A DNA stretch of 64,000 nucleotides from Proteiniclasticum ruminis (GTDB taxonomy: Bacteria > Bacillota > Clostridia > Clostridiales > Clostridiaceae), in contig NZ_FOVK01000001.1 of assembly GCF_900115135.1 (NCBI RefSeq), positions 912,372 through 976,371 on the forward strand. Reading direction: 5' to 3'. This document shows, one piece after another, positions 38,431 to 46,985 of the stretch. Position numbers and translations under genes: made by a program. How positions within the stretch are numbered: the stretch's first letter is position 1; every line of letters starts with the position of its first letter. The notes beneath the pieces are model-generated. The model saw only the letters and a program-made list of their open reading frames with translations, did no database searches and was not told where the DNA came from.

Positions 38431-38459
38431 CCTGTCAGTTTTCAAACTGGCAGGTTTTT
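38431..38459 (+). terminator. Terminator after pssA
   Basis: CCTGTCAGTT / AACTGGCAGG with a TTCA loop, then TTTTT. Confidence 0.88.
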
Positions 38460-38523
38460 GTTCTTTATACCCTCATTCTCTCATTCGACTGTTCATTGAC
38501 ATAAAATATCAATTGATAATTTC

Positions 38524-38570
38524 TTGACAATTATATCGTAATAACGTAATATATCGATGTAACGATTGAG
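38524..38570 (+). promoter_or_regulatory. Promoter and repeat-rich operator of the ArsR/reductase operon
   Basis: TTGACA (38524-38529), 17 bases, TAATAT (38547-38552). TATCGTAATAACG and TATCGATGTAACG form two similar direct repeats that cover the spacer, -10 and start, and CGT-AATA-ACG is also an inverted repeat. This is a likely site for the ArsR-type protein encoded next. Confidence 0.65.
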
Positions 38571-38583
38571 AGAGGGGATTGAG

Positions 38584-38874
38584 ATGGAGAACAATATAAA
38601 TAAATTCACAAACGCAGCTGAACTCTTAAAGACATTGGGTCACCCGGTGCGTCTTTGTATACTGAAAGGAATCCTGGCCACTGGAGGATGCAATGTGAGC
38701 CATATGACAGACTGCCTGGATCTTCCTCAGTCCACCATTTCTCAGCACATTCAGAAGCTGAAAAGCGCCGGGATCATAGAAGGAGAACGGAAAGGGCTGG
38801 AAATCACCTATAAGCTGGTCCATGACAAAGCACGACAGATTATTGAAAGTATTGAACTTCAGGAGGATAAATAA
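38584..38874 (+). CDS. ArsR/SmtB-family transcriptional regulator
   Basis: 96 residues. A winged helix with the recognition helix in LPQSTISQHIQKLKSAGII, LLKTLGHPVRLCIL before it and a basic wing GERKGLEITYKL. Cysteines are at 25, 36 and 44; there is no C-terminal cysteine. It probably represses its own operon and responds to a sulfur or metal signal; the reductase downstream favours reactive sulfur. The start at 38584 has GAGGGG; its stop lies immediately before the next ATG. Confidence 0.9.
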   Translation: MENNINKFTNAAELLKTLGHPVRLCILKGILATGGCNVSHMTDCLDLPQSTISQHIQKLKSAGIIEGERKGLEITYKLVHDKARQIIESIELQEDK

Positions 38875-41322
38875 ATGAGTAAAACACTGATCATTGGTGG
38901 AGTCGCCGCCGGAGCATCCGCTGCCGCAAGACTTCGAAGACTGGATGAATCCATGGAAATTGTAGTCTTCGAAAAAGGACCTTATATTTCCTTTGCAAAC
39001 TGTGGACTTCCCTATCACATCGGAGAAGTCATCAAAGAAAGAGACCAGCTGATACTCCAGACACCTCAGGCCATGAAGGACCGTTTCAACCTGGATGTCA
39101 GAGTTTTTTCCGAGGTGGTGAAAGTGGACGCTGAGAGAAAACTCGTCAAAGTCCACAGCAAAGACAAGGGATTCTACGATGAATCCTTCGACTATCTGGT
39201 GATTGCTCCGGGAGCAAAACCAGTGAAACCACCGATTCATGGAATCGACTCTTCTCTGATCTTCTCCCTGAGAGATATCAGCGATATGGACAAGATCAAA
39301 GAAAAGGCGGAAAAGAATCTCAAAGGAGAAGCCATTGTCATTGGTGGAGGGTTCATCGGTATTGAAACCGCGGAGAATCTTCACGAGCGTGGCATGAAAG
39401 TTAGTTTAGTGGAAGCAGCTCCTCATATCCTTGCTCCCTTTGACTCTGAAATGTCCATCCAAGCAGAGCACGAGCTGGAAGAACATGGCATTTCCCTCCA
39501 CATCAATGATGCGGTCTGCGCTTTTGAAGAAATCGACGGACGCATTCAGGTAGAACTTTCCTCCGGTAAACTGTTGAAAGGCGATTTTGTGGTGTCAGCC
39601 ATCGGTGTTACCCCAGACACGGCATTTCTCAAAGACTCAGGCATTTCTTTAGGTGCAAGAGGGCATATCCTGACAGACGAGTATCTTCGCACCAACTATC
39701 CGTATATCTTCGCTGCTGGAGATGCTGTAGAAATCACAGATTATATGATGGGTGGGAAGACCGCTATTCCTTTGGCTGGACCTGCCAACCGTCAGGGAAG
39801 GATCATCGCCGACAACATCGCAGGACGCAACGTTGTTTATAAAGGTGCCATCGGAACGTCTATTCTTAAGATTTTTGATCTCACCGCTTCTTCCACAGGG
39901 ATGAACGAACGTGTGGCGAAGATGAAGGGCCTTCAGCCTAAGTCCATCTTCATCCATCCAAACAATCATGCGGGTTATTATCCAGGTGCGACGCAGCTGA
40001 CCATCAAGCTCGTTTTTGATGAGAACAGAAAAGTGCTCGGTGCTCAAGCTTTAGGGTATGAAGGTGTCGATAAATTCATCGATGTCATTGCCACTGTAAT
40101 TAAGTTTGGTGGTACCGTGGATGACCTGAAAGAACTGGAGCTTGCCTATGCTCCACCCTACTCCAGCGGAAAATCCCCTGTAAATATGGCTGGATTTGTA
40201 GCGGAGAACACCTTGGATGGTCTGGTGGACAACGTGACTCTGGAAGACTACGAGAAGAACTTTGATCCAAACACCATGCTGCTTGTGGATGTCCGAGATC
40301 AGGTGGAAGTAGAGAATGGTTCTCTGGAAGGGCGGATCCATATCCCCCTCAACAGTTTAAGACAACGTATGGGCGAACTGCCAAAGGACAAGACTCTTTA
40401 TCTCTACTGCCAGGTGGGTCTAAGAGGATATATCGGTGCAAGAATTCTTCAGCAGAACGGATATAAGGTGAAGAACATCACCGGAGGGTTCAAGCTTTAT
40501 AAAGCCATGCAGCCCGTAGAAAAAAATACAGAGCATATGCTTTCTGAGGAGCCAGCAGTCTCTTTTGCAGCTTCTGAAACAGTAGAACTGGATGCCACAG
40601 GACTCTGCTGTCCAGGACCGCTCATGCGAGTGAAAAGCACCGTGGACCAGGTGAATCCTGGAGACACCATCAACATCACTGCCTCTGATATGGGCTTCTA
40701 CGAAGACATCAAAGCCTGGACCAGAAGAACCGGCAATGAGCTTCTTGATGTAAAGAAAGACAAAGGACTCATCAAAGCTTCCATCCGGAAAGGTATTTCT
40801 GCAAAGGAAGATAACCTGACCGTGTCCTGCAGCAGCAATAAAACCGGCAGTGCCGAGAATATGACCATGGTGGTTTTCTCCGGAGACCTGGACAAAGCCA
40901 TCGCTTCTTTCATCATCGCCAATGGCGCAGCAGCCATGAACAAGAAAGTCACCCTGTTCTTCACTTTCTGGGGGATCAACATTCTTAGAAAGTCTGCCCA
41001 TGCCCCAGTAGAAAAGAATTTCATTGAAAAGATGTTCGGCTTTATGATGCCCAAAGGATCCAAAAAGCTGGGACTTTCCAAAATGAACATGGGTGGAATC
41101 GGACCTAAAATGATCCGTTCCATCATGGAAAAGAAAAATGTGCAGTCCCTGGAAGAGCTGATCAAAGCTGCCATGGACAGTGGTGTGGAGATTGTCGCCT
41201 GCCAGATGAGCATGGACCTTCTCGGCATCAAGGAAGAGGAACTTCTGGATGGCGTGAAATTCGGTGGTGTAGGTTATATGCTTGCTGAATCCGACGAATC
41301 CAACGCAACGCTCTTTATTTAA
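38875..41322 (+). CDS. CoA-disulfide/persulfide reductase fused to rhodanese, TusA and DsrE-like domains
   Basis: 815 residues. Residues 1-~440 are an FAD/NAD(P) disulfide reductase of the CoADR class, with the single active Cys43 in SFANCGLPY, a second dinucleotide loop GGGFIGIETAENL and the FAD motif FAAGDAVE. A rhodanese domain at ~455-545 carries Cys512 in LYCQVGLRG, a TusA-like domain carries the CPGP motif at Cys578-Cys579 (GLCCPGPLMRV), and a DsrE/DsrF-like domain fills ~660-815. Each is a sulfur-carrier fold, so the chain could reduce polysulfide or CoA persulfide and pass sulfane sulfur on. AGGAGG site within the end of the regulator gene. Confidence 0.92.
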   Translation: MSKTLIIGGVAAGASAAARLRRLDESMEIVVFEKGPYISFANCGLPYHIGEVIKERDQLILQTPQAMKDRFNLDVRVFSEVVKVDAERKLVKVHSKDKGFYDESFDYLVIAPGAKPVKPPIHGIDSSLIFSLRDISDMDKIKEKAEKNLKGEAIVIGGGFIGIETAENLHERGMKVSLVEAAPHILAPFDSEMSIQAEHELEEHGISLHINDAVCAFEEIDGRIQVELSSGKLLKGDFVVSAIGVTPDTAFLKDSGISLGARGHILTDEYLRTNYPYIFAAGDAVEITDYMMGGKTAIPLAGPANRQGRIIADNIAGRNVVYKGAIGTSILKIFDLTASSTGMNERVAKMKGLQPKSIFIHPNNHAGYYPGATQLTIKLVFDENRKVLGAQALGYEGVDKFIDVIATVIKFGGTVDDLKELELAYAPPYSSGKSPVNMAGFVAENTLDGLVDNVTLEDYEKNFDPNTMLLVDVRDQVEVENGSLEGRIHIPLNSLRQRMGELPKDKTLYLYCQVGLRGYIGARILQQNGYKVKNITGGFKLYKAMQPVEKNTEHMLSEEPAVSFAASETVELDATGLCCPGPLMRVKSTVDQVNPGDTINITASDMGFYEDIKAWTRRTGNELLDVKKDKGLIKASIRKGISAKEDNLTVSCSSNKTGSAENMTMVVFSGDLDKAIASFIIANGAAAMNKKVTLFFTFWGINILRKSAHAPVEKNFIEKMFGFMMPKGSKKLGLSKMNMGGIGPKMIRSIMEKKNVQSLEELIKAAMDSGVEIVACQMSMDLLGIKEEELLDGVKFGGVGYMLAESDESNATLFI

Positions 41323-41330
41323 TCTCACAC

Positions 41331-41364
41331 AAAAGGTTCAGCAGTTTTGCTGAACCTTTTGTTT
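41331..41364. terminator. Bidirectional terminator
   Basis: AAAAGGTTCAGCA / TGCTGAACCTTTT, 13 perfect pairs, then GTTTATTT on the plus strand. Confidence 0.85.
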
Positions 41365-41508
41365 ATTTCTATTCATTTCCAACATGTGGATTCTTTTCAT
41401 CAGGATCCGCCTCTTATGGAGCAGAGAACCTGATGAACCAGCTATTCCTTTGGGGCATAAGAAGGCACTCTTTGTGTCGTGTCAAACATACGCTATGGGA
41501 CAACTGCC

Positions 41509-42456
41509 TTATTCTTCTTCTTTCTCTTCCTTTTCCCCATCAAAAGTATCATCATTCATCTTGTTCTTCGATTTTCCATTTTTGGAGCCAAAGATCTCTT
41601 TCTTCAGTTTCTTTCCAGTCTTTGTTCCCGCGAGGCCACCGATTCCAGTTTCTCTTAAAGCCTCCGGCATGACTTTCCCAATGGAGTACATGGCCGCTAC
41701 GGTGTCATCAAATGGAATTCTGGAGACTACTCCAGCAAGGGTCATATCCGCTGCTGTAATTGCACTAACAGCTCCTGCAGCGTTTCTTTTGGCACAGGGC
41801 ACTTCAACGAGGCCCGCAATGGGATCACAAACCAGGCCTAAGGTGTTTTTGAATACTATGGCACCGGCATTGAGGCACATTTCAGGTGTTCCCCCCATCA
41901 TTTCCACCACCGCAGCAGCAGCCATGGCTGCCGCAGAGCCGCACTCCGCCTGACATCCGCCTTCAGCTCCTGAGATGGTGGCATTCTGGGCAATGATGGC
42001 TCCCACTCCTGCGGAGGCGAAGAGCCCCATGATCAGGTCCTTTTCTTCGATCTCATGTTCTTCTTTCATGGTCATGATGACTGCAGGCAAAATCCCGCAG
42101 GCACCTGCTGTAGGACATGCGACGATCTTACCCATGGATGCATTCACTTCAGAACACGAAAGGGCGTAACTCATGGCTTTCACCATGACTCTTCCCGAAA
42201 CGCTCTGACCTTTGTCCAGATACTTCCCCATGCGGTACGCATCTCCGCCAATGAGTCCAGAGACAGAAATTACTTTCTCTCCTACTCCTTTTGTGGTGGA
42301 GAACTCCATGACACGGAGGTTTTCCACCATACGGCCATAAACTTCTTCATAGCTTAAGCCGCTTTCCTCCATTTCCTGCTTCAGGGTGAACTCTCCAATG
42401 GTGAGATTCTCCTCGCTGCATCTTTTCAGCAGTTCTTTTCCGTTCTTTATATTCAT
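41509..42456 (-). CDS. sdaAA: L-serine dehydratase, iron-sulfur-dependent, alpha subunit
   Basis: 315 residues. CPTAGACGILPAVI and AECGSAAAMAAAAVVEM hold cysteines that with a later one (VEVPCAKRN) bind the [4Fe-4S] cluster. It deaminates serine to pyruvate with SdaAB. The C-terminal ~30 residues are a lysine-, aspartate- and glutamate-rich tail (ending EKEEKEEE) beyond the usual length. 20 bases after sdaAB. Confidence 0.94.
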   Translation of the reverse strand: MNIKNGKELLKRCSEENLTIGEFTLKQEMEESGLSYEEVYGRMVENLRVMEFSTTKGVGEKVISVSGLIGGDAYRMGKYLDKGQSVSGRVMVKAMSYALSCSEVNASMGKIVACPTAGACGILPAVIMTMKEEHEIEEKDLIMGLFASAGVGAIIAQNATISGAEGGCQAECGSAAAMAAAAVVEMMGGTPEMCLNAGAIVFKNTLGLVCDPIAGLVEVPCAKRNAAGAVSAITAADMTLAGVVSRIPFDDTVAAMYSIGKVMPEALRETGIGGLAGTKTGKKLKKEIFGSKNGKSKNKMNDDTFDGEKEEKEEE

Positions 42457-42476
42457 AACTCTTGCTTCTCTCCTCT

Positions 42477-43193
42477 TTAGACTACAGGGTAATTGATCAC
42501 ATTGCTCGTCAGCGGAACAAAACGCACATGTTCCACTGATTCCACCTCAGTGAGCTTCTCAAGAACCGAAGGATCGATGTTCTGGTCCAGCTCAAAAATC
42601 ATCATGGCTTCCCGCCCTTTCTGATCTCTGAACAAAGACATATATGCAATATTCACGCCGCAGTCATAAAGAAGCTTCGAAACATTGGCCACGACACCAG
42701 GCACATCTTTCTGCGTGATGAGAAGTGTTGGATAGTTTCCGGAAAACTGAATCTCTTCTCCATCAATATTTGTAATCTCCACAGCACCGCCCCCAATGGA
42801 GGATCCTGTCACAGACACTGTTTTCCCATTTTTCTGCACCATATCCACACGTACAGAGTTCGGGTGTACATCCCCCAGATCTTTTTCGTTAAAGGAGATT
42901 TCCATACCCTTTGCTTTGGCCAGCTTCAGAGAATCTCTGAGATTGTCATCCGCAGGGTCCATACCCAGCACTCCTGCAACAAGGGCTCTGTCTGTGCCAT
43001 GTCCTTTATAGGTTTTGGAGAAGGAGCCATGAAGGAAAAAATGCACTTCCACAGGTTCTTCTCCTGCAATCCCCCGGGCGATCTTCGCTAGTTTTGCTGC
43101 TCCTGCTGTGTGCGAACTGGAGGGTCCGATCATAATGGGTCCTATGATATCAAAAACACCATATTTTTTCTTCATATCTTCACTGTCTGCCAT
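42477..43193 (-). CDS. sdaAB: L-serine dehydratase beta subunit
   Basis: 238 residues. FDIIGPIMIGPSSSHTAGAAK is the family N-terminus; an ACT domain closes the protein (DVPGVVANVSKLLYDCGVNIAYM). The start is uncertain: ATG 43193 (MADSED) and ATG 43175 (MKKKYG) both lack a strong Shine-Dalgarno. The ACT domain suggests amino-acid control. Confidence 0.93.
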   Translation of the reverse strand: MADSEDMKKKYGVFDIIGPIMIGPSSSHTAGAAKLAKIARGIAGEEPVEVHFFLHGSFSKTYKGHGTDRALVAGVLGMDPADDNLRDSLKLAKAKGMEISFNEKDLGDVHPNSVRVDMVQKNGKTVSVTGSSIGGGAVEITNIDGEEIQFSGNYPTLLITQKDVPGVVANVSKLLYDCGVNIAYMSLFRDQKGREAMMIFELDQNIDPSVLEKLTEVESVEHVRFVPLTSNVINYPVV

Positions 43194-43241
43194 AATGATT
43201 CAGCAAACAGATTTCACCTGCCTTTTATATTTTGTCTTCTG

Positions 43242-44852
43242 TTAATAATCGTAAAACTGGCTTCCACCAATGAACTCTCTCAGCAAAGAATTGGTAGGCA
43301 CCATCTGGTCGTCGATGTCCTCAAAAAGCCTCAAGATGGTAATAAGCCGCTTGGCCTCCTCATACGTGCTGCTCTCTTTCGGAATCTTCTCCAGCTCTTT
43401 CAGAGTATGCTTTTTCAGCACTGAAAGTTCATAAAAGAGTGTGGAGTTGAACATGGCATCCGCTTCCTCCTGATAAGGGAAGATGTTCTCTTTTTCCCCC
43501 GCAGAAACCGAAGGGAATATGAGTAGTGTTTCCTCAGGACTATATCCTCTGGAAAGGAAATCTCTTGCCATACGTCTCAGCTTTCTCACATCTGTTGTTG
43601 CAATCCGGCTGTGGTTGTCTAAGTTAAGAACCGTCAAAGCGCTGATGTAGACTTTAAATTTCAATGCATTATCTATCCCTGCAAGAAGTCTTGGATTCAG
43701 TCCATGGATTCCCTCAATGAGGAGTACCCCATTCTCCGGAAGTTTCACCTTAGTGGTTGAAAGCCCTCTGGTGCCTGTTTTAAAGTCAAACTTCGGCAGA
43801 AGCACTTCCTTCCCTTGGAGTATTTTTTTCATATCCGATTCAAAAAGATCCAGTTCTATGGCTTCTAAAGATTCAAAGTCGTAGGATCCGTCTGCCTTCT
43901 TTGGCGTAAGACGACGGGGCACAAAATAATCATCCATGCTGACAGGAATGGGCATAAGGCCATTTACCCGAAGCTGAATGGCCAGCCGGTTCGCAAAAGA
44001 AGTTTTACCCGAAGAGCTTGGCCCTGCAATGAGCACGATCTTCACTCCGCTTCTTTCCTTGATGTCATCCGCGATATAGGCAATTTTCTTTTCATGGAGA
44101 GCTTCTGTGATATTCACTAGAGTTCTAGCTTCTCCGTTCCGGATCTTTTCATTCAGATTCCCCACATAATGGATGCCAAGGAGCCTGTCCCATTTGGCAG
44201 TTTCCTTAAAGATTTCAAAGAGCTTATCTTGTGGCGTAAAAGGACGGACCAGTTCTGGCTCCCTCACCGTAGGATAGCTCATGACAAAACCGTCTTTATA
44301 GCAAACCAATGAGAACAATGGAGTATATCCAGTAGATGGCGCCATCTTTCCATAGAAATAGGCATAGCGGTCCAAAAGATGATACATCTTCACCTCATGG
44401 AACTTCGCGTGGGCAAGCAGCATAAATTTATCCATTTCTCCATTCTCTTCAAAGAATTTCAGTGCATCTTCCAGCAGAAAACACTCTTTTTTTATAGGGT
44501 GATTCTCTTCAACGATGGTTCTCATTTCTTTATCCAGACGGTGCAGCATTTCTTCTGTTAAAATCTCATCCCGTACCCAGCAATAAAGTCCTCTGCTGAT
44601 GGAATGGTCAATGATGAGTTCTTTATTAGGCCAGAGCCTGTAGAAAGCAGTGACCAGAATGAATGAAAGGGTTCTTTCATAGGTTTTATGGCCGACATAA
44701 TCTTCACGGAACACGGGGTACAGATTGTTTTTCCCTTTCAGTTCCTCTGTCAGCTCAAAATACTCTCCATTGGTCCTTGCAAGAATTGGCTGCTGGGTGC
44801 CCTTTCTCAAACTTTTCAGTTCATCATAGGTATAGCCTTTACTTTTTTCCAT
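43242..44852 (-). CDS. Uridine kinase-like nucleoside kinase with threonyl-tRNA-synthetase-like N-terminus
   Basis: 536 residues. Residues ~1-250 resemble the TGS/second additional domain of threonyl-tRNA synthetase (HSISRGLYCWVRDE). The C-terminal kinase has Walker A LIAGPSSSGKTSFANRL, PVSMDDYFVPR as the nucleoside-binding Asp region, and LLIEGIHGLNPRL. Proteins of this layout in Firmicutes are annotated nucleoside kinases; the exact substrate is unknown. It may salvage nucleosides from the BMP importer. AAGGAG site. Confidence 0.88.
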   Translation of the reverse strand: MEKSKGYTYDELKSLRKGTQQPILARTNGEYFELTEELKGKNNLYPVFREDYVGHKTYERTLSFILVTAFYRLWPNKELIIDHSISRGLYCWVRDEILTEEMLHRLDKEMRTIVEENHPIKKECFLLEDALKFFEENGEMDKFMLLAHAKFHEVKMYHLLDRYAYFYGKMAPSTGYTPLFSLVCYKDGFVMSYPTVREPELVRPFTPQDKLFEIFKETAKWDRLLGIHYVGNLNEKIRNGEARTLVNITEALHEKKIAYIADDIKERSGVKIVLIAGPSSSGKTSFANRLAIQLRVNGLMPIPVSMDDYFVPRRLTPKKADGSYDFESLEAIELDLFESDMKKILQGKEVLLPKFDFKTGTRGLSTTKVKLPENGVLLIEGIHGLNPRLLAGIDNALKFKVYISALTVLNLDNHSRIATTDVRKLRRMARDFLSRGYSPEETLLIFPSVSAGEKENIFPYQEEADAMFNSTLFYELSVLKKHTLKELEKIPKESSTYEEAKRLITILRLFEDIDDQMVPTNSLLREFIGGSQFYDY

Positions 44853-45143
44853 AAGCTTCTCCTTTTTGCTTCATGAGGTCCTTTGGCACATTCATGCTCT
44901 ATCCTCTTCATTATAGGGGAAAACACCAAAAATGGCATCATATTCTTCCTTTTCAGATACAGCACCGTAAACCATTTCACTTGAAAATCAATTGTAACCA
45001 TTCCTTGAATCTGTTTTATGATATGGTTTCATGCGTAAAAATGCTATATAATAGAAGGAGAGTTTAGAATGATTTTACCTCAATGAGATGAAAGAATCCC
45101 TAAACACAGTATCCAAAAGATAAACTGAAAGGTGGTTGTATTA

Positions 45144-46070
45144 ATGGCATTAGTCACAACAACAGAAATGTTCAAAAAAGCCTATGAGGGCAAATATGCG
45201 ATTGGCGCATTCAACATCAACAATATGGAGATCATTCAGGGAATCGTTGATGCCTGCAAAGTGAAGAACTCTGCAGTAATTCTTCAGGTTTCCAAGGGTG
45301 CAATGAAATATGCCGGACCAAGATATCTGAAAGCCATGGTAGATGCTGCTGTAGCTGAAACCGGTCTTGATATCGCACTTCATCTGGACCACGGCCCAGA
45401 TCTTGCCACAGTAAAGGAAGCCATCGATGCTGGATTCACTTCTGTGATGATCGACGGATCCCATCTGGATTTCGAAGAGAACGTAAGAATCACGAAGGAA
45501 GTTGTAGAGTATGCACACTCCAAGGGTGTTGTTGTTGAAGCTGAACTCGGTATCCTTGCTGGTGTGGAAGATGATGTACATGCAGAAGAGCACGTGTATA
45601 CCGATCCTGACCAGGCTGTTGAATTTGTGGAAAGAACAGGTGTGGATTCCCTGGCCATCGCCATCGGTACTTCCCATGGTGCATTCAAGTTTGCTGGAAA
45701 GCCTGATCTGAAGTTCCATATTCTGGAAGAAATCCAGAAGAGACTTCCTGGATTCCCAATTGTTCTTCACGGTGCATCTGCTGTCAGCCAGGAACACGTT
45801 GCTATGTGCAATGAGTTCGGTGGAAACATCAAGGGCGCACAGGGTATTCCAGTAGATATGCTGAGAAAGGCATCTGCTATGGCAGTTTGCAAGATCAACA
45901 TGGACACCGACATTCGTCTTGCCATGACCGCGTCCATCCGTAAGGCGTTTGCTGATAAGCCAGATGGTTTTGACCCAAGAGGATATCTTGGTGCTGCAAG
46001 AAAAGAGATTCAAGCTCTTGTTGAAAAGAAAATCGATGAAGTTCTTGGTTCAGCAAACTCCATGAACTAA
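45144..46070 (+). CDS. fba: Fructose-bisphosphate aldolase, class II
   Basis: 308 residues. Zinc ligands appear in LHLDHGPD, VEAELG, and the His of VLHGAS; AIAIGTSHGAFKF completes the barrel. It splits fructose 1,6-bisphosphate in glycolysis. Codon use looks more biased than its neighbours, as expected of a highly expressed gene. The start at 45144 has an AAAGGTGG site; the frame opens four codons earlier without one. Confidence 0.95.
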   Translation: MALVTTTEMFKKAYEGKYAIGAFNINNMEIIQGIVDACKVKNSAVILQVSKGAMKYAGPRYLKAMVDAAVAETGLDIALHLDHGPDLATVKEAIDAGFTSVMIDGSHLDFEENVRITKEVVEYAHSKGVVVEAELGILAGVEDDVHAEEHVYTDPDQAVEFVERTGVDSLAIAIGTSHGAFKFAGKPDLKFHILEEIQKRLPGFPIVLHGASAVSQEHVAMCNEFGGNIKGAQGIPVDMLRKASAMAVCKINMDTDIRLAMTASIRKAFADKPDGFDPRGYLGAARKEIQALVEKKIDEVLGSANSMN

Positions 46071-46096
46071 TCACCAACCCGTTTCAGTATGAGAGA

Positions 46097-46128
46097 CAGG
46101 ACTCCCCAAAAAGGAGTCCTGTTTTTTT
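46097..46128 (+). terminator. Terminator after fba
   Basis: CAGGACTCC / GGAGTCCTG then TTTTTTT. Confidence 0.92.
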
Positions 46129-46131
46129 AGT

Positions 46132-46428
46132 GGCTTCAGCTCTTTTTCCATATTCAATAAAAGAAAACATGCCTTCATTTATTGAAGACGAAGAAAATAG
46201 AGCTGCAGTTCACCAATCTCTCGATGAACTGCAGCTCCATTTTTCTTTTCCCAGGTACCTTACAACCGTTCGTACAGGGACATCTTCAGTTTCTTCTCCT
46301 TCTAACTTAGAAAGAAGGCTTTATCTTTTGTCTGTTTCCACAGATTCTGTGGGCTTTTGTACTTCACCATATGTTTATGGCTCATCTTTTGTTTGAGGAT
46401 TCAATCTTTTGTTCCCTCTTTTGAAGTT
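46132..46428 (-). other. Non-coding stretch with possible coding remnants and a palindrome
   Basis: On the minus strand the frame of the small gene at 46429 runs on past three stop codons into an open stretch ending near 46220 with VPVRTVVRYLGKEK; a frame shift there would give MELQFIERLVNC. A perfect 13-base inverted repeat GAGCTGCAGTTCA / TGAACTGCAGCTC lies at 46200-46237. No intact gene is supported. It may be a decayed gene. Confidence 0.3.
46200..46237. repeat. 13-base perfect inverted repeat, possible terminator
   Basis: Arms 46200-46212 and 46225-46237 with a 12-base loop. CCATTTTTC follows on the plus strand and TATTTTC on the minus strand, so weak termination of the small gene at 46429 is possible. 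Confidence 0.5.
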
Positions 46429-46623
46429 CTATAAACTTCCTGCAGTCAGCTGGATCTTTTCGAGCTTGTGCTTTATATTAAAAAACTCATTTTCTAGAAT
46501 ATTGATTTTTTGTTCAATCAGATTCCTGTTGGTTTCCTTAACTGCAGCACCAAGTTCTTTGGACAGAATGCTCAGCTCATCACTGATGGCATAAATCCTT
46601 TTTGTAGCTTCATATGCGTTCAT
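46429..46623 (-). CDS. Small coiled-coil protein of unknown function
   Basis: 64 residues, almost entirely helical with heptad-like spacing (ISDELSILSKELGAAVKET, INILENEFFNIKHKLEKI). The ATG has GAGGTG six bases upstream, which makes it a credible gene. An overlapping frame continues as ADCRKFIELQKREQ, so the 3' end may have suffered a frameshift. Function unknown. Confidence 0.6.
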   Translation of the reverse strand: MNAYEATKRIYAISDELSILSKELGAAVKETNRNLIEQKINILENEFFNIKHKLEKIQLTAGSL

Positions 46624-46985
46624 ATTCTACACCTCACTTAATGACATTTTCTCTAAGGCCCGTGGGAGATTCTTTTAAAACCCGGTACATACTGTACCTC
46701 TTAAAGGAATAAATGTATAATAGCTTCAACAAGGTTTTTTCCTTGTTACAACTGCATTTTAGACTGACTTATGTAAACAGTCAAGGCCGTTTACATAAGT
46801 TTATGACAATGGTTTATGAAACTGTTTCAATACTTTGGATTTGCTATGGTAAAGGATATCATTTTACGGCTTTTTTTCAGTTTTTCAAATGAAAAAGCCT
46901 TCTTCAGATGTATCCTTATGCATCACAAAACCATTGGGAACTAAGATATGTAATGTTTTCACAAATATTCATAAAGGAGCCGATT
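46624..46985. other. Intergenic region rich in palindromes
   Basis: No coding frame with a ribosome site. It holds AACAAGG-TTTTTT-CCTTGTT at 46728-46747 and a perfect 12-base inverted repeat at 46767-46800. I could not assign a promoter for the CYTH gene with confidence. Confidence 0.5.
46767..46800. repeat. 12-base perfect inverted repeat
   Basis: ACTTATGTAAAC / GTTTACATAAGT around AGTCAAGGCC, with no T run on either side, so it is not an ordinary terminator. It could be an operator or RNA structure. Confidence 0.7.

Noticed and set aside
38626..39384. Long open frame antisense to the ArsR and reductase genes
   Set aside because: No ribosome site; the opposite strand carries intact known domains, so this is a codon-bias shadow.
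40420..41328. About 300-codon open frame antisense to the end of the reductase gene
   Set aside because: Composition is His/Phe rich and shows no motif; shadow of TusA/DsrE coding sequence.
45150..46013. Long open frame antisense to fba
   Set aside because: Sense strand is a clear aldolase with ribosome site; antisense frame has no family features.
46130..46396. 88-codon plus-strand frame after fba
   Set aside because: Begins inside the fba terminator region, lacks a ribosome site, and includes the 13-base inverted repeat.
46868..46901. GGCTTTTT / AAAAAGCC inverted repeat before the CYTH gene
   Set aside because: Arms are mostly A/T tracts with a long loop; weak and likely chance, and wrong order for a terminator on either strand.
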